The notes: generated from the sequence alone by a model not told the origin. A stretch of 64,000 bases of DNA from Halichoerus grypus (GCF_964656455.1 NC_135715.1:81694414-81758413); one strand, 5' to 3'. Counted from the stretch's first letter, positions 51,226 to 63,689 are shown. Made by a program: numbers and translations.

Positions 51226-51427
51226 TTTTTTTTTTTCAAAGATTTCACTTATTCATTTGACAGAGAGAGACACAGTGAGAGAGGGAACACAAGCAGGGGG
51301 AGTGGGAGAGGGAGAAGCAGGCTTCCCGCTGAGCAGGGAGCCCGATGTGGGGCTTGATCCCAGAACCCTGGGATCACGACCTGAGCCGAAGGCAGACGCT
51401 TAACGACTGAGCCACCCAGGCACCTCC
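51226..51427 (-). mobile_element. SINEC (CAN-SINE), minus, near consensus
   Basis: Full-length, low-divergence element ending in the tRNA-like head near 51,425. A 17-bp target-site duplication (aaaagcagttgttgatt, one mismatch) lies at 51,209-51,225 and 51,428-51,444. It sits about 220 bp on the intron side of the TMEM135 donor at 51,645. Confidence 0.95.
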
Positions 51428-51645
51428 AAAAACAGTTGTTGATTGACTGATTTTTAGGGGGAAAGAAATCCAATAAATTAGACTCTTTTAATAAAATATC
51501 GTAAAAGTGACTGTGACTCCTGCAATTATTTTGGGCTAGAAAACTGAGTCGATAAACATCTATTGTAATTATGCGCAATAATATTACTTTTTGAAAAAGT
51601 TAACTTGCAAATTCTCTCTTAACATAAGGTAAATAAACTACTTAC

Positions 51646-51687
51646 CTAAGAGCAGAGAATGTAAATCCTTTCAAACCATCTTTGCAC
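51646..51687 (-). CDS. TMEM135: TMEM135 small internal exon
   Basis: A 42-bp minus-strand exon with acceptor tttttattgttttag (51,688 upward) and donor GTAAGT (51,645 downward). It contributes one base of a split Arg codon, then CKDGLKGFTFSAL, then two bases of an Arg codon completed by the exon at 39,996-40,142 (joined ...SALR-FIVG...). This matches the TMEM135 segment just after an N-terminal transmembrane stretch. It is too short to find by open-frame scanning alone; the paired splice sites and in-frame joins support it. Upstream exons were not found between here and 64,000 and probably lie beyond the right edge. Confidence 0.92.
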   Translation of the reverse strand: MQRWFERIYILCS

Positions 51688-51785
51688 CTAAAACAATAAA
51701 AATTATGATAAAGTAACAATTTTTGAGATATAAAGTAGTATATTAAGTAGCTATTAAAATTTATTCTGAAACAGATGACTTTTAT

Positions 51786-51996
51786 TTTTAAAATTTTTTT
51801 ATTTTTTTAAAGATTTTATTTATTTATTTGACAGAGAGAGAGAGACAGCGAGAGAGGGAACACAAGCAGGGGGAGAGGGAGAGGGAGAAGCAGGCTTCCC
51901 GCCGAGCAGGGAGCCCGATGTGGGGCTCAATCCCAGGACCCTGGGATCGACCTGAGCCGAAGGCAGATGCTTAACGACTGAGCCACCCAGGCGCCC
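51786..51996 (-). mobile_element. SINEC (CAN-SINE), minus
   Basis: Low-divergence element ending in the head gagccacccaggcgcccc. A 19-bp target-site duplication (ctgaaacagatgactttta, one mismatch) lies at 51,767-51,785 and 51,997-52,015. With the copy at 51,226 it brackets the 42-bp TMEM135 exon on both sides. Confidence 0.95.
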
Positions 51997-52481
51997 CTGA
52001 AACAGATTACTTTTAAAAGGTGAAACTTTTAGGACAGTGATCTGAGCAGTACAAATGCAACAAACAAGCAAGCCATCTTACACAGGATGATTAAAATTCC
52101 CTATGTCAAATTAACATAATTTAAGGCTCAACTCTCCTATTTGCAGGTGGAAGAGAGATTTAAGTATATCTTCTAAGGGCTCCATGTGGACTTAAAATGA
52201 AGGCTCAGAGTGGAATATTCATTTTACCCAATCCCTGGGGGAGCAAATTGTTGAGAAGAAAAGGCCACATACACCTGCTGGGTATTATGAATAGATCAAT
52301 TCAAGGTCCTGACTTCTCCCTACTTATTAATTCAGTGAATGCAGAGCAATGTAGAGCTGGCAGGCACAAAAAGGCTTCAAGTTTAGTTCAACAGTTTTAA
52401 CTTTTGAGTAAGCCCAATCAGAATGGATAACATAGCAACGGGAACAGAGTGGGGGTAAGGGGAGGGCACAGAGGCAGGAGT

Positions 52482-52725
52482 TCAAATAATATTTATTGAG
52501 TATTTACTATTGCTGGGCATTGTTTTGGGCACTTTATATGTGTTGTCTCATTTAATTATATCACACCTCTATGAATAAGTATTTCTCTATTCTATAGCTG
52601 GGCAGAGGCCCCCTCCCCCAAAACGGGCAACTTCCAAGAGGTCACAAAATAAATAATAGTCGGAATTCAGGAAAAAAAAGTTCCTCTGACTTAAAAACTG
52701 TGGTTTTCTCTTATACCTCCTTCTG
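52482..52725 (+). mobile_element. MIR SINE relic, plus
   Basis: The order aatatttattgagtatttac, gggcattgttttgggcactt, tgtctcatttaattatatca, then ttccaagaggtcacaaaata follows MIR, with divergence in the middle. Confidence 0.78.
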
Positions 52726-54129
52726 AAATCGTGTATTCCTTTTAACTGGGGGAAGGTTCAAACTGCATGACAATTAAAAAAAGATTCTCAGATCTGCAAA
52801 AAATATTTAAACAAGATTTTAAAATGGGGACATTACTATACTAGTCTTAATGGCCTGCTTTATAAGTATGATCAAGTTACTAAAGAATTGTTGTATATCT
52901 AGTATCAGAATCCTTTGGAGAAACTATAGAGATTGGTGATACAATGATGCTCAAATGTATGTTAATTTTAGACACTGGATATTCTTGGATAAAAAGTACA
53001 GCCTCAAATCTAATTGGGCAACTCTCTCAGTATACCTTTTATATGAAAGGTCACAAAGGAAATGCATAAAAATATAAGAAGTCCTTCTGAACAAGTCTAA
53101 ATGTAGATATTTTTACTGGGGGACACACAGAATCTCAGAAAAGAATTTAATTCGTGTGCATAGATCTTTTAAAACACTTAAGAATTCATTTTAATTAAGA
53201 AACATGATCTACTTTGCGATATTGTTAACAGTGAGAAATGTAATCACAGAATTTAGCTAACATACTACATAATTACTCACCCCACACAGAATGAGGGTAA
53301 AGGCAAAAGAATTCATATGTTAAGCTAAAAATATGCATGAGAAAATTATAGCATTAACATTCTTAAACTTATCTTTTTTCCATCTGAAGTGTTTCTCAGT
53401 AATTTAAAACCCATAATTGGGCAATTTCTAGATAGGTGGGGTGGTGAGCGGGTTAGGCTAGGCGTCTACTGACTGGAAAACAGAAAGCAGCAGATTGATT
53501 AAGATTATATACAAGTGGGAACAAATTTTGGCTTTGGTATGCTATTGTTAAGAGATAGCCATTTATCTTTGTGCAATGCTGAATAGATAAAGGATTCTGA
53601 CAACTTGGTCTAGTCAGGATTGCATATTTGTGACCTTAAACAATAAATCTAATTGCAGACCAAACATCAAAAAGTAGCTTTCAAATAAAAAAGGGCATGT
53701 ACAAATGAATTTGCAATTTCATTATGATGGAAGTTTGGTTCTTTCAGCAGAACCCTGTGGGAAGCACTTCATATTGATAAAGTCTTAGCCTGAATTCAAA
53801 AGGGGCTATTCTTCTTTCCATTCATGTGTATAAGGTCTGTTAATGTAATTGAGGGTCAGATGTCTATGTCAAAAGAACCAAAAAGTAATTATTCCCCTAA
53901 AAAGAATCTTTAAAATAATAATATCGCCCTGCATTTTGATACCAAGAGTATTGTCTGAGCCTTAGCCTAACTATGAAACACTATCGTAATCTGAGTTAAA
54001 TGTAAAAAGTATGGTATGCACAGAAAGATTTATACAGAACAGACCCCATTAGAAGGGGCCTCACTATTTAACAGATCCAGTTATTATAATGCAAATCAAA
54101 TTACTTTCTACATTCACGTCTTAAGGCTC
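52726..54129. other. Intronic DNA, no gene recognised
   Basis: AT-rich, upstream intron of TMEM135. No assignable repeat or splice-bounded exon seen in either strand. Confidence 0.5.
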
Positions 54130-55405
54130 ACTGATTTCCTCAACAAATACTGACTGAATGCCTACTATGTGTAAGCACTAGTTTCAGATCTAAGGAGGTA
54201 ACAGCGGACAATACAGAATCTCTGTTTCCATACAGGTGACATTCTGGGCCAGGGAAAGGTACGAGGAAAACAAGTAAATATATCTGGTGGTGATAAGTGC
54301 TATGGCAAAACACGACGCAGGGGAAGAGGAGAAACAGATGTGGTCGGGCCTTCTTATCTTAGGTAGTGTAATCCAGAAGGGCCTCTCCAAGAAGGTGAAA
54401 TTTGATGATGTGATCAGAAGCCTTACAGGATGGAGGGAAGAGTATCTGATTGAAGGAAGAGCAAGCACAAAGCTCCTGACTAGGAGTTTTCGTGGCACTG
54501 AAGGAGAACAGCAAAGTAGATTACTGTAGCTGGAACAAAAGAGGGGAGGGAAGCCGTGGTAGGAAAGGAGGTCACAGTCACAGTGGAGGAGGGAAGGAGT
54601 GGTCCAAAGTTCTTGGTAGGGCCCTTTAGGCATGGTAAAAAAAAAAACCAAAACAAAACCTCAGCAGAAGAGTGACAAAGACCTGTCTTAAATTTTAAGA
54701 TAATCTTTGGTTGCTCATTGGAAAACAAACCACAGGAAGGCAAGGTTAACAGCAAAGAGGCGAGGGGTGCCTGGGTGGCTCAGGCGGTTAAGCGTCTGCC
54801 TTCAGCTCAGGTCATGATCTCAGGTCCTGGGATGGAGCCCCAGCTCCCAGCTCAGCGGGGAGTCTGCTTCTCCCTCTCCCTCTGCCTCTCCCTCTGTTTG
54901 TGCTCTGTCTCTCTCTGTCTCTCAAATGAATAAAATCTTTAAAAAAAAAAAAAAAACCAGCAAAGAGGTGAATTGGGAGGGGAAAGACGATTGTGGCTTG
55001 ACTAGGTCATTAAGTGGTAGAGGTAGAGAAAAGTGGTAAGACTCCAAAGGTATTTCAAAAATAGAGTTGGTGGAATTCCTTGATGGTACAAGAGAAAGAG
55101 AAAATTTACAAATTATTAAAATATTTTTGATTTGAGCAAGCAAAAGGATAAAACGTCCGTTTACTGAAGTGAGGAAGACTACGGGAAGAACAGGTTTGAG
55201 GAGAAAATCAGTTTTATTTCGGACATGGTAAGTTTGAGATGACTGTTACCTACAAATGGAAATGTTAATGAAACAAGTGGCTGCTGTACAGGTTTGGGGG
55301 TCAAGGAAGAGGGGTGATTCATCTATAAGTAGAACTTAAATCCACAGTACAATCATCTAGGAAATAAGTGCCAATAGAGAAAATACCCAGGGACTGAGTG
55401 TATTT
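54130..55405 (-). mobile_element. Long L2 LINE fragment, minus, split by a SINE
   Basis: Read on the plus strand it is the reverse complement of L2: tgaatgcctactatgtgtaa, gtggtgataagtgctatggc, gggcctctccaagaaggtg, gattactgtagctggaac. After a SINE at 54,764-54,957 it continues with tttcggacatggtaagtttg, agatgactgttacctac and cccagggactgag. The right part lies in the L2 reverse-transcriptase coding region, heavily decayed. Confidence 0.75.
54764..54957 (+). mobile_element. SINEC (CAN-SINE), plus, nested in L2
   Basis: Head ggtgcctgggtggctcaggc, CT-rich body and A16 tail. A 14-bp target-site duplication (cagcaaagaggcga, one mismatch) lies at 54,750-54,763 and 54,958-54,971. Confidence 0.95.
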
Positions 55406-56383
55406 TATTTCTCTATTATTTTATAGTGCAGAAAATCTGTTCCATAGGAAAAAAACAAAAAACAAAGTCATTTCTCTTCCTAAAGAAATTGTTCTCTAAT
55501 ACAAAGTCTCATTTTTATTTTTGAGCGTGCATAAATATAATGCCTATAACTCATGTACACACAGACTTTTCTATTAGTTAGCCTATAAATGGCATAAATA
55601 TCTAGTAAGAGTCAATCGTAGTTACTGAATCTCTACATTTGCAAGGTTATGTGCAAGGTTCAGGAAAGAGGAGGAGGAAAAAGTGCAGCACCATATCAAA
55701 CAACTTAGGTGATACACAACTTATTAGAGAGGTTCAGGCTGGAATTATACACTGTGGAGAAGAAAGTATAAAGTTTCATACTGTTATTAGAATAACATAC
55801 TTGGTCAAATGCCAATGAGAGGGGGAACCCACAAACACAATTTTTTTTTAAATTGTAAGTGTAAATGATAGTTAAAAAAAAAAACAAAACAATTTGCCCA
55901 CAAAGATTCTTTGTCTCACGCTTAATTTCCATGAAATTATTTCCAGGAGATACTTTTATTTTTATTACCAAATTACACCAGCAGATGTCACTAGTAAACC
56001 ATTTTTTGAAGAGTTTGTAGCTCTGTGAGGTGATTTATCATTTTTTGCATGTTTTCCCTTAAAAACACATTTACTGACATTTGAAATGTTGTTCATCTTA
56101 GCTACATTGCATTAAATTCCCACAAGTAAATATCATCATATTAGACTTTTAATTACAACTGATGTTCATTCCTATCATTCTATACAGTTATGAAATCTTT
56201 AAGAACACCCCACCATTTGACACCAACATAAAATCTGATATGTACATGTGCTATATCATTATGGTCTCTATTAAGCTGAAAACAATGAAAACTATTTTGT
56301 TTCCCACTTTTTTTATTTGGTAAACATAATGGAATATAAAAGATGTAGTACTCAATAAATCTTTAAAATATTTCTTGAAGGCA
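55406..56383. other. Intronic DNA, no gene recognised
   Basis: AT-rich sequence with several A or T runs. Nothing assignable. Confidence 0.5.
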
Positions 56384-56525
56384 GTGCATGCTACAGTGGA
56401 AAAGACTCTTGATTTGAATGATTCACAGTCATAACTTCACTACCAACCTGGAGTAAATCATTTAACTTTAGGGTTCAATTTTGTTGTCTGTTAAACAAGA
56501 GCCTGGAAGTAAATTACCTTCATAA
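56384..56525 (-). mobile_element. MIR SINE relic, minus
   Basis: Reverse MIR: gcatgctacagtggaaaaga, aacctggagtaaatcattta, then gttcaattttgttgtctg. Diverged. Confidence 0.65.
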
Positions 56526-58390
56526 TTGACTGACTGAATGTCTTCTAATTCTGAAATTCTACCAATTATTTTATCATTTTATTTACTGCTAGTGTTATTA
56601 GAAATCACAATAGAAAAATAGAATGAATTATTCTGTCACTAGTAACATAAACAAAAAATTGATCTCACCATCGAGAATAAAAAAATTTTTTAAAAACCAT
56701 ACAAAAAACCCCCCTGAATTTGCCTTGAGATTACTGGCCTGCTACTAATATTATTACATTTGCTTATTGTTTTGTAATACTTACTGATGTGGAACTTATT
56801 CCTGCAAAGGTTCAAAGGGAACCTTTTCTTTTTTAACTTTAAGATTACAAGACCAACTATTGGATTAGTCTGCTATAGAAAGACCTGATAAGAAACACCA
56901 TCAAATAAAAGAAGGAATTCTATAGATATAATCTCAATAATGATTAAATGTTACATTATTATCTATATTAAATATCAATGCTGAAATATAATTAATGAGA
57001 AAACGTAAAAATGTTGTTTATATACATATGAAAAAGTGGTCAAAAAGAAATATCTGAAACCCTTGATAGTAGGCTACCTAATGAAGTCGAATGGGTTAAG
57101 ATGCACGAAAAGAACATAACCTTTTACTCTCTATTTATATATTACTAAAAAAATTTTTACAAGTATATATTTATATATTGTGTAGTTTCATTTAAAACAT
57201 CAATACTTGAGTACTTAGAAACAGATTAAACAGTGCAAATTATTCATCTCTATTTCACCCCCACAATGGCAGAGAATGTAAACTCAAAGTAGTCAACTTC
57301 ACTGTTGTAAAAGTTTTGTAAAATTACTAACTAAAGTAGATAGTTTAGATTAAAATTTTCAGAAACTATATCCCCAATCAACATGGATAATTAGGTGACT
57401 ACAAGGATTAAAAAAAGAAAGAAAGAAAGAAACATGCATTAAGTATCAATTTCAGAGTTCTGTCCATTTTTAATCACTGAATTGATTAAAAGGAAACTCA
57501 AATATTGATTAAATATTACATCATCTATCTTTATTCGCTCAACAGTCATTTCTTTATTGGGCAGCTAATACACAGAAAACACTGTATTGCTTATTTCTTG
57601 AGGAAGGGAAAGATAAATTATATGCCATCTCTGACCATTAAAAAAAAGGTATATGCAAAGCTCTGTGTTTGTTTCTCATAAGAATAAAAATAACCTTGAC
57701 TAAAAGTTATAACCTTGACTACAAGTTATGACACAAAATTTCTTGTATCAGTAGTGCTTCTCAAGAGTTTAATTACTCTACCGTGCTTTATATTTATAAT
57801 TCAGCTTCAAATTTCTTTGTCCAGTCTTTTTCTTCATTTATCTTCTTAAATTATTTGATTTGAGAAAAGCAGTACATGCAAAACCATAATTAACGATGCT
57901 AAAAGACTGGCAATAAATAGAGATGAATTAGATTTAAAATAGTTGAGTACATTGATAAGCCTTAAAATATTCTATTCTGTTGATTATATTGTAATCACCT
58001 AAGTCACTCAGTATCAAAAACAAGTTACATTATTATATGTGAACAAAATTATTTAAAACAGAAAATGCTTAAAGTTCAGGCATATAGAAGGTATAAAAAG
58101 AATGACATAGAAAGTTAATTATAAATAATAGTTACAGATAATAGCTGAATCAAAATCAAAGTTTTGATTTGTCTAATTATTACTGGTATTAAAAACATAA
58201 ATATATTTGGAGTGAATATGACTGAAAAGTTTAATGTGAAAGTTAAAAAAGGAACCAGAATGCCTATTTAAATACTTCAAATTTGTGACTCATTGTTGTA
58301 TTTATTATAAAGAAAACTCATGCAATTTTATATAGTTTTTTTTTTTAAATGAAAGAAAAAGTCCATGATTTTACTGAAATGTTTTAATAC
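56526..58390. other. Very AT-rich intronic DNA
   Basis: No gene or assignable transposon seen. Contains a short (GAAA)n tract near 57,412-57,431 and a 19-bp tandem duplication (ataaccttgacta...) at 57,690-57,727. Confidence 0.5.
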
Positions 58391-58615
58391 ACTTGGGCAC
58401 CCTGGGTGGCTCAGTGGGTTAAGCATCCAACTCTTGATTTCAGCTTGGGTCATCAGGGTTGTGAGATCGAGGCCTGCGGGCAGGCTCCTCGCTGGGCATG
58501 GAGCCTGCTTAAAATTCTCTCTGGCCCTCTGCCCCTCCCAGCCACCCCACCCCCGCCCCCGCTCATGCACACTCGCATGCGTTCTCTCTCTCTCTCTCAA
58601 AAAAAAAAAAAAAAA
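58391..58615 (+). mobile_element. SINEC, older subtype, plus
   Basis: A carnivore SINE of a more diverged subtype: head gcaccctgggtggctcagtg, then tccaactcttgatttcag and gggcatggagcctgctt, a C-rich body and a (TC)n/A17 tail. A 10-bp target-site duplication (gttttaatac, one mismatch) lies at 58,381-58,390 and 58,616-58,625. Confidence 0.9.
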
Positions 58616-59232
58616 GTTTTAGTACAGCATTGGAAGATCTTAAAATCATATATCCTAAACCAATACAGCATTGAAAATGACATATTCCTGAATCTAGTTG
58701 ACTTCTAAAAAAGGAAGGTTATAGTATATCCATAAGTTGATTAATATATTTATGTTAGAGACTGAGCAGCCCTGGTATATTCTTATTTCTCTGGCTCCCT
58801 TTTCTGGCTAGATATATGCCAAGTCTAGCCCATTCAGCAGAGTTGGACAGGATTAATGTATTTGGTGGTTTCCTAATGTTAATGAAAATGTCAATGTTTC
58901 CACAAGGGATGTGCAAGTTCTGGGATTAGGCTGCTCTTGAGGCCATCTGCATCATCTTTGTTGAACTCAACTTAAAGTTAAATTTTTCTTATTTTGTTTT
59001 GAAAACTCACATAAAAGAATAAACCACTTTTTCTAATTAATTTTCCTAATCCATTTTCAAGTGTAGAAACTCATCTAAGTACTCAGTTATAAATTAGTAA
59101 CTGAAATTTGATCAACAACTATAGAATTTTGGTTGACACCTGTTTATCATAAGAATAACAAAAAAAGATCGACATGGAATTAATTCCAGCCTTTTGTTTT
59201 CGTTTTGTTTGAAAAAACAAACAAACAAAAAA
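58616..59232. other. Intronic DNA, no gene recognised
   Basis: AT-rich single-copy sequence with nothing assignable. Confidence 0.45.
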
Positions 59233-59248
59233 AACACTTCACTGTCTT

Positions 59249-59451
59249 TTTTTTTTTTTTTTTTTTTAAAGATTTTATTTATTTGACAGAGAGAGAGACA
59301 GCGAGAGAGGGAACACAAGCAGGGGGAGTGGGAGAGGGAGAAGCAGGCTTCCCGCTGAGCAGGGAGCCCGATGTGGGGCTCGATCCCAGGACCCTGGGAT
59401 CGTGACCTGAGCCGAAGGCAGACGCTTAACGACTGAGCCACCCAGGCGCCC
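59249..59451 (-). mobile_element. SINEC (CAN-SINE), minus, near-consensus young copy
   Basis: The cleanest SINE in the window. It has a long T run, attttatttatttgacagag, a purine-rich body, cccaggaccctgggatcgtg, then gccacccaggcgccc. Perfect 16-bp target-site duplication (aacacttcactgtctt) at 59,233-59,248 and 59,452-59,467. Low divergence, an intact tail and a perfect duplication point to a recent insertion. Confidence 0.97.
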
Positions 59452-59467
59452 AACACTTCACTGTCTT

Positions 59468-60914
59468 AATCACATAGCATGTTCCAATAGTTTAAATCAA
59501 CAATTTCAATTTACTACTCAGAACTTGGGGTGCTCAATTAAAATACATTCATTGCTTACATACACACAAGAGACTTTTTCTCTTAGATCTAATATTATTT
59601 GACTAATAGACTGAGAGAGCTCAGTTTCAGTCTGCATATGGCACTGTATATGAGAAAGCAAAATAACTAATGTTATGTTCCTATCTTAAGAACCTCATAC
59701 AAAAATCTGAAGTCGGAATAGCAACAAATCAAGAAATTTGAGGACGATTATTTTCTTTGCTTCATGAACACATTATATATCTTCAAACTAATTTTCAATT
59801 GGATTTCTTTAAATATAAGTGAATTCTCCAAGAGCATCAAAAATGTTATTTTTGATTCTGGCAAATATTTTACAGTACTTTATTTCATATGGAATGGAAC
59901 ATTGGTGTTTAGCTTTGTTCTCAAGAACCTAAGGGACGTTACTGAAGCAGGCAGCAGTTACGGGTAATCAAGTGTGTTTGTAAGTCCCCAGATGATTATT
60001 GTGCACTTTTTCTGGTGTGTCCTAAATATGAACCAAGAATCACCTACAGAATGTTTCTAAAAGAAATGCTAATTAGGATGAATTTCCCTCCCAAAATGAA
60101 ACAGTAATAGCAATACTAGTCAAGCTTTAAAATACCTGTAAAAGGAGTAGATTTGAGTTGTATTGGACCTAACATGAAAGGCCTGTTTGCAGTTGCTGAG
60201 GAAATGGCATGTGTTGAGACCTGACAAATTAACTAGAGGCAAAAGCCAAATTTAAGATCAAAATGGTGTTTTATGTAAATCCAAGGAAAAACTTTGCAAG
60301 TTCCTTAAGATCATGGCATTGCAATAGCCACAAATTATTTACATTAAACAGAATTATAACCACAATTCTGAACCAATCCATTTTTTAAAGACTTCAAGCC
60401 TGGCAAGTATTTTCATTTTTTCTCCCTCCCATAATGGTTGTAAAAGATTAAAACAAATGTTTTCAATTATACAGACTCTTTGAATCAACATTAATTTGTT
60501 TTCAAATGCATGTTGGTATCTATGTCATTAAAATAATAATGGCAATTGGTTTTCATACTGAACAAAATAAGCAGCTATTTGAAACTATAACATTAGGCCA
60601 TGCTTTTTCATAAGTTTATGCTTATTCAGTATCAAAGTTCAAATCTAAAAATAAAATACGCCATCTATAGGTAATGGAGTAAAAACAAAATTTTGGAAGC
60701 TTTTAGAAAACTATTTTCTGATTGAGCACTACAGAGTATCCTAACTCTAAAAGAAATACATTTATTTCAAATACTGCAGCGTACTTCATGCATCTCAAAG
60801 ATTATGAACTTAATTTGTGGTATGTATAATAGAAATTGGGCAAGTTAACACATACCGGAATTTTGTTGGCCGAAAGTATTAGAAAAATGGAATACTGGAA
60901 CCTGAGAGAATTAT
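59468..60914. other. Intronic DNA, no gene recognised
   Basis: AT-rich single-copy sequence. No exon or assignable repeat seen. Confidence 0.45.
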
Positions 60915-60980
60915 ATTTTACAAATTAAGAAACCAAGGCCCAAAGAGGTTAAGTGATCTCCCTGAAAACAGTTTGTTCCT
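60915..60980 (+). mobile_element. MIR SINE short relic
   Basis: A short core-like match: ttaagaaaccaaggcccaaa then gaggttaagtgatctccct. Confidence 0.55.
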
Positions 60981-61975
60981 AGACACCCTCGCACAACACT
61001 AAAATCATTCTACATCCCAGTCAACTCCCTTTCTGCCTGCTGAGGTCTCCCTGTGAAGGAGAAATACCACAGAGAAGCAGTGGGACCTTGGGCCATAGAA
61101 AAGAAACCACAAAACATGTGAACACAGAGAGCAATGCTCTTCCAACTAGTTCTATGCAAAGACTTTACACAGGACTGAAGCGCATGGAACCAATTTCCAT
61201 TTCCTCACTTCCACATGTCTCCTAGCTAAACCTGACGTACTGGGGAGTGTCCTTTGGTCAAGACTCCATGCTGGCCTCTCTCACCCACTTCCTCTTCGAC
61301 AATAGCTATTATTCACAGCAGTCTCTCCAGGACTTCCTGGACAATCATAAGGCCTACCCTTGGTATTAATTTGCCACCTTTAGCAACAAAAACTCCCAAA
61401 GCACCTCAATGTAAACATGAATACAAAAAACAGTACTGAACTGAAGCTTCACTGTTTCATTACAGACCAAGTTAGAAACTGGACTTCTGAAAGAGACTCT
61501 CCTTTATCTGTCTCTCAGTAGCGAACTCTATTAGTGTTACGTTCAGATGCATTTCACACTTTCTCACCTCTCTCATTTTGGTCATCCGTGGTCCTTCCAT
61601 ATGCAATGACCTCTTTAACTACCCTCCTTTTTTGAGAGAATTCCTACTAAGTCCATCAGGATGGCATTTTCTCCCACAATCAGATGTGACTGTTTCTTTC
61701 TCAAATTCCCTTTGCTCTTTGTATATTTTTAGCACCTTTTATTTGAATCTGACTAATATGATAGTAATTTCCATGGTTATCTAATCCACTCTACCAAATT
61801 TAGGGTTTCTTACGACATTTTGTGTGTCCATATTCCACAAATCAAAGAAGCATTTTACAGAGTTTACTTCTTTATTAATGAAGTTGGGAAATATTCCGCA
61901 TTTTGTTGCTGTAATATTTATTAAGTAATTAGAGTATCCAGGAATATGAATTCACGGGCTGTATCAGGGAAGGTG

Positions 61976-62168
61976 AGTTCTCAAAGTGCGGGCTCTGAAG
62001 CACCTCAGCATCTGATGGTAACTTGTTAGAAATGCAAATTCTTGGTCCCCACCCCAGACCTACTGAATTCAGAAACTCTAAGGGGCCCAACAGTGTAAAA
62101 CCTGTACAATCGCCTTTTAACAGAATCTTCACGTGATTCTAATGCATGCTCAAGTTGGACAACCACTG
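61976..62168. mobile_element. MER5A-type hAT DNA transposon relic
   Basis: The sequence ctcaaagtgcgggctctgaa, aacttgttagaaatgcaaat, ccccaccccagacctactga, ttcagaaactctaaggggcc, then gttggacaaccactgg closely follows the ~190-bp non-autonomous MER5A element. The terminal inverted repeats are imperfect. Confidence 0.85.
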
Positions 62169-63007
62169 GGTGAGGTTATGTTGCCGTAATAAAATTTCAA
62201 TGGCTTTCAACATTTTTTTTTCTTGCTCATGTTACATGTCAAACAAGGGTTGGCAATGGCTCGTCTTATAGGTCATTTTTATTTCAGACGTTAGGGTGAG
62301 GAAGAAGCATCTATCAGATCTGCTGGTTGTCAGAGCAGAGAAGAAAAGAGAATATAGGACACTATGTTCTGACTCAAAACTTCTGCTCATAAGTAAGCAT
62401 AAATCATTTCCACTCTTATTTTATTAGTCAAGGCAAAGCTAAGGCCTGGCATGAGGCCAATAGGATAGGGAGGAGCAGCAAAGGTTTCTGAACAATAACA
62501 CAGTCTACCATACGGGCCAGGTATATTATTCTTGAAGATCAATTGTATTTGTTTATTACATTTAAGGAAATTCAAAGCACAATTCCCCCTTTCCTCCCAA
62601 ATCCTACCATCATTTAGTTTTTTTCATAGTAACTTTAATATCTCACTTTAAATAATCCTAAAATCTTTTGGTATTCGTTTCAGAAATAGGCTTATCTAAA
62701 ACATACTAATTAGTATTTTACATATATGCATAAACGTGTGTGTGTGTATGTGTCCTAGGCTCCATTTTTTCCTATTTATTAAAGCATTCAGGAAGTTAAC
62801 ATTGTTCAATTATGTATCCCAAGTGCCTACAGCAATGCATAACATATTAGTCACTCAAAAGATATATGTTGAAAGAGAGAAATTTTTATCTGTGTAGTAA
62901 CTGATAACATCATACTTCATATATTTCTAATTGGGTACCAACTTTTTTGGATTCTTTTTTTTAACAGCAATTCTGGAGTTTGGGGGTTTTTCACATTCAG
63001 TTTCTAA
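62169..63007. other. Intronic DNA, no gene recognised
   Basis: AT-rich sequence with a short GT-rich run near 62,738-62,752. Nothing assignable. Confidence 0.45.
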
Positions 63008-63027
63008 AGAAATTTGTGTATATTTTT

Positions 63028-63228
63028 TGAGAAACTTTTTAAAAAAGATTTTATTTATTTTGAGAGAAAGAGAGAGAGAGAGCACGAGCAATGGAGAGGG
63101 GCAGAGGGGGAGGGAGAAGCAGACTCCCCGCTGAGGAGGGAGCCTGACCTGGGGCTCGATTCCATGACTCCGGGATCAACACCTGAGCCAAAGGCAGATG
63201 CATAGCTGACTGAGCCACCCAGGTGCCC
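63028..63228 (-). mobile_element. SINEC (CAN-SINE), minus
   Basis: Moderately diverged reverse-oriented element ending in gagccacccaggtgccc. An imperfect target-site duplication (agaaatttgtgtatatttt and agaaatttgtatatgttt) begins at 63,008 and 63,229. Confidence 0.93.
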
Positions 63229-63390
63229 AGAAATTTGTATATGTTTAAATTAGCTACCCTGACACTTATTAACAACTTCCAATGATTGTCCTTAATATCA
63301 ATTTGTATTAATTTTTTATACTGATAATTTGGCATGAATTTATATAGACATAAATATGCATAAGTAAGTCTAAAATATGAGTCGCTCATC

Positions 63391-63507
63391 TTTTTTTAAT
63401 TTTTTTTTTTTTTTTTTAAGTAGGCTCAATACCCAACATGGGGTTTGAAATCATGACCCTGAGATCAAGAGTTGCATGCTCTATAGATTGAACCAGCCAG
63501 GTGCCCC
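63391..63507 (-). mobile_element. Short SINEC relic lacking the CT-rich body, minus
   Basis: A T-rich run, then ggggtttgaaatcatgaccc, tgagatcaagagttgcatgc and accagccaggtgcccc. It has the tRNA-like part without the pyrimidine-rich section, so it is an older or internally deleted subtype. Confidence 0.8.
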
Positions 63508-63689
63508 TAGAGCTATTTTAAATACCTCAAATGCAATGTAAGTGACTGTAATGTAAAACTATCAAGTCTAAAAGGCAGGACTGGGACGCTGATATAGTTA
63601 GCTTGTTAATTTACTAGGATCTGTACCTGAGTAAAAAAAGTAAGACCATAAAGTTTGTAGATTGGGGCATTATTCACACTCATTCATCA

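Noticed and set aside
53275..53330. Possible minus-strand donor (GTGAGTA) near 53,280
   Set aside because: No matching acceptor at a reasonable distance, and the translation does not fit the upstream part of TMEM135.
54190..54755. 153-codon minus-strand open frame as a gene
   Set aside because: It lies within the L2 relic. It has no homology I recognise beyond decayed L2 and no splice or promoter context.
59249..59451. tRNA gene from the tRNA-like head of SINEC copies
   Set aside because: The heads keep a Pol III A-box-like tggctcag and a weak B box but do not form a full cloverleaf. They are SINE promoters, not tRNA genes.
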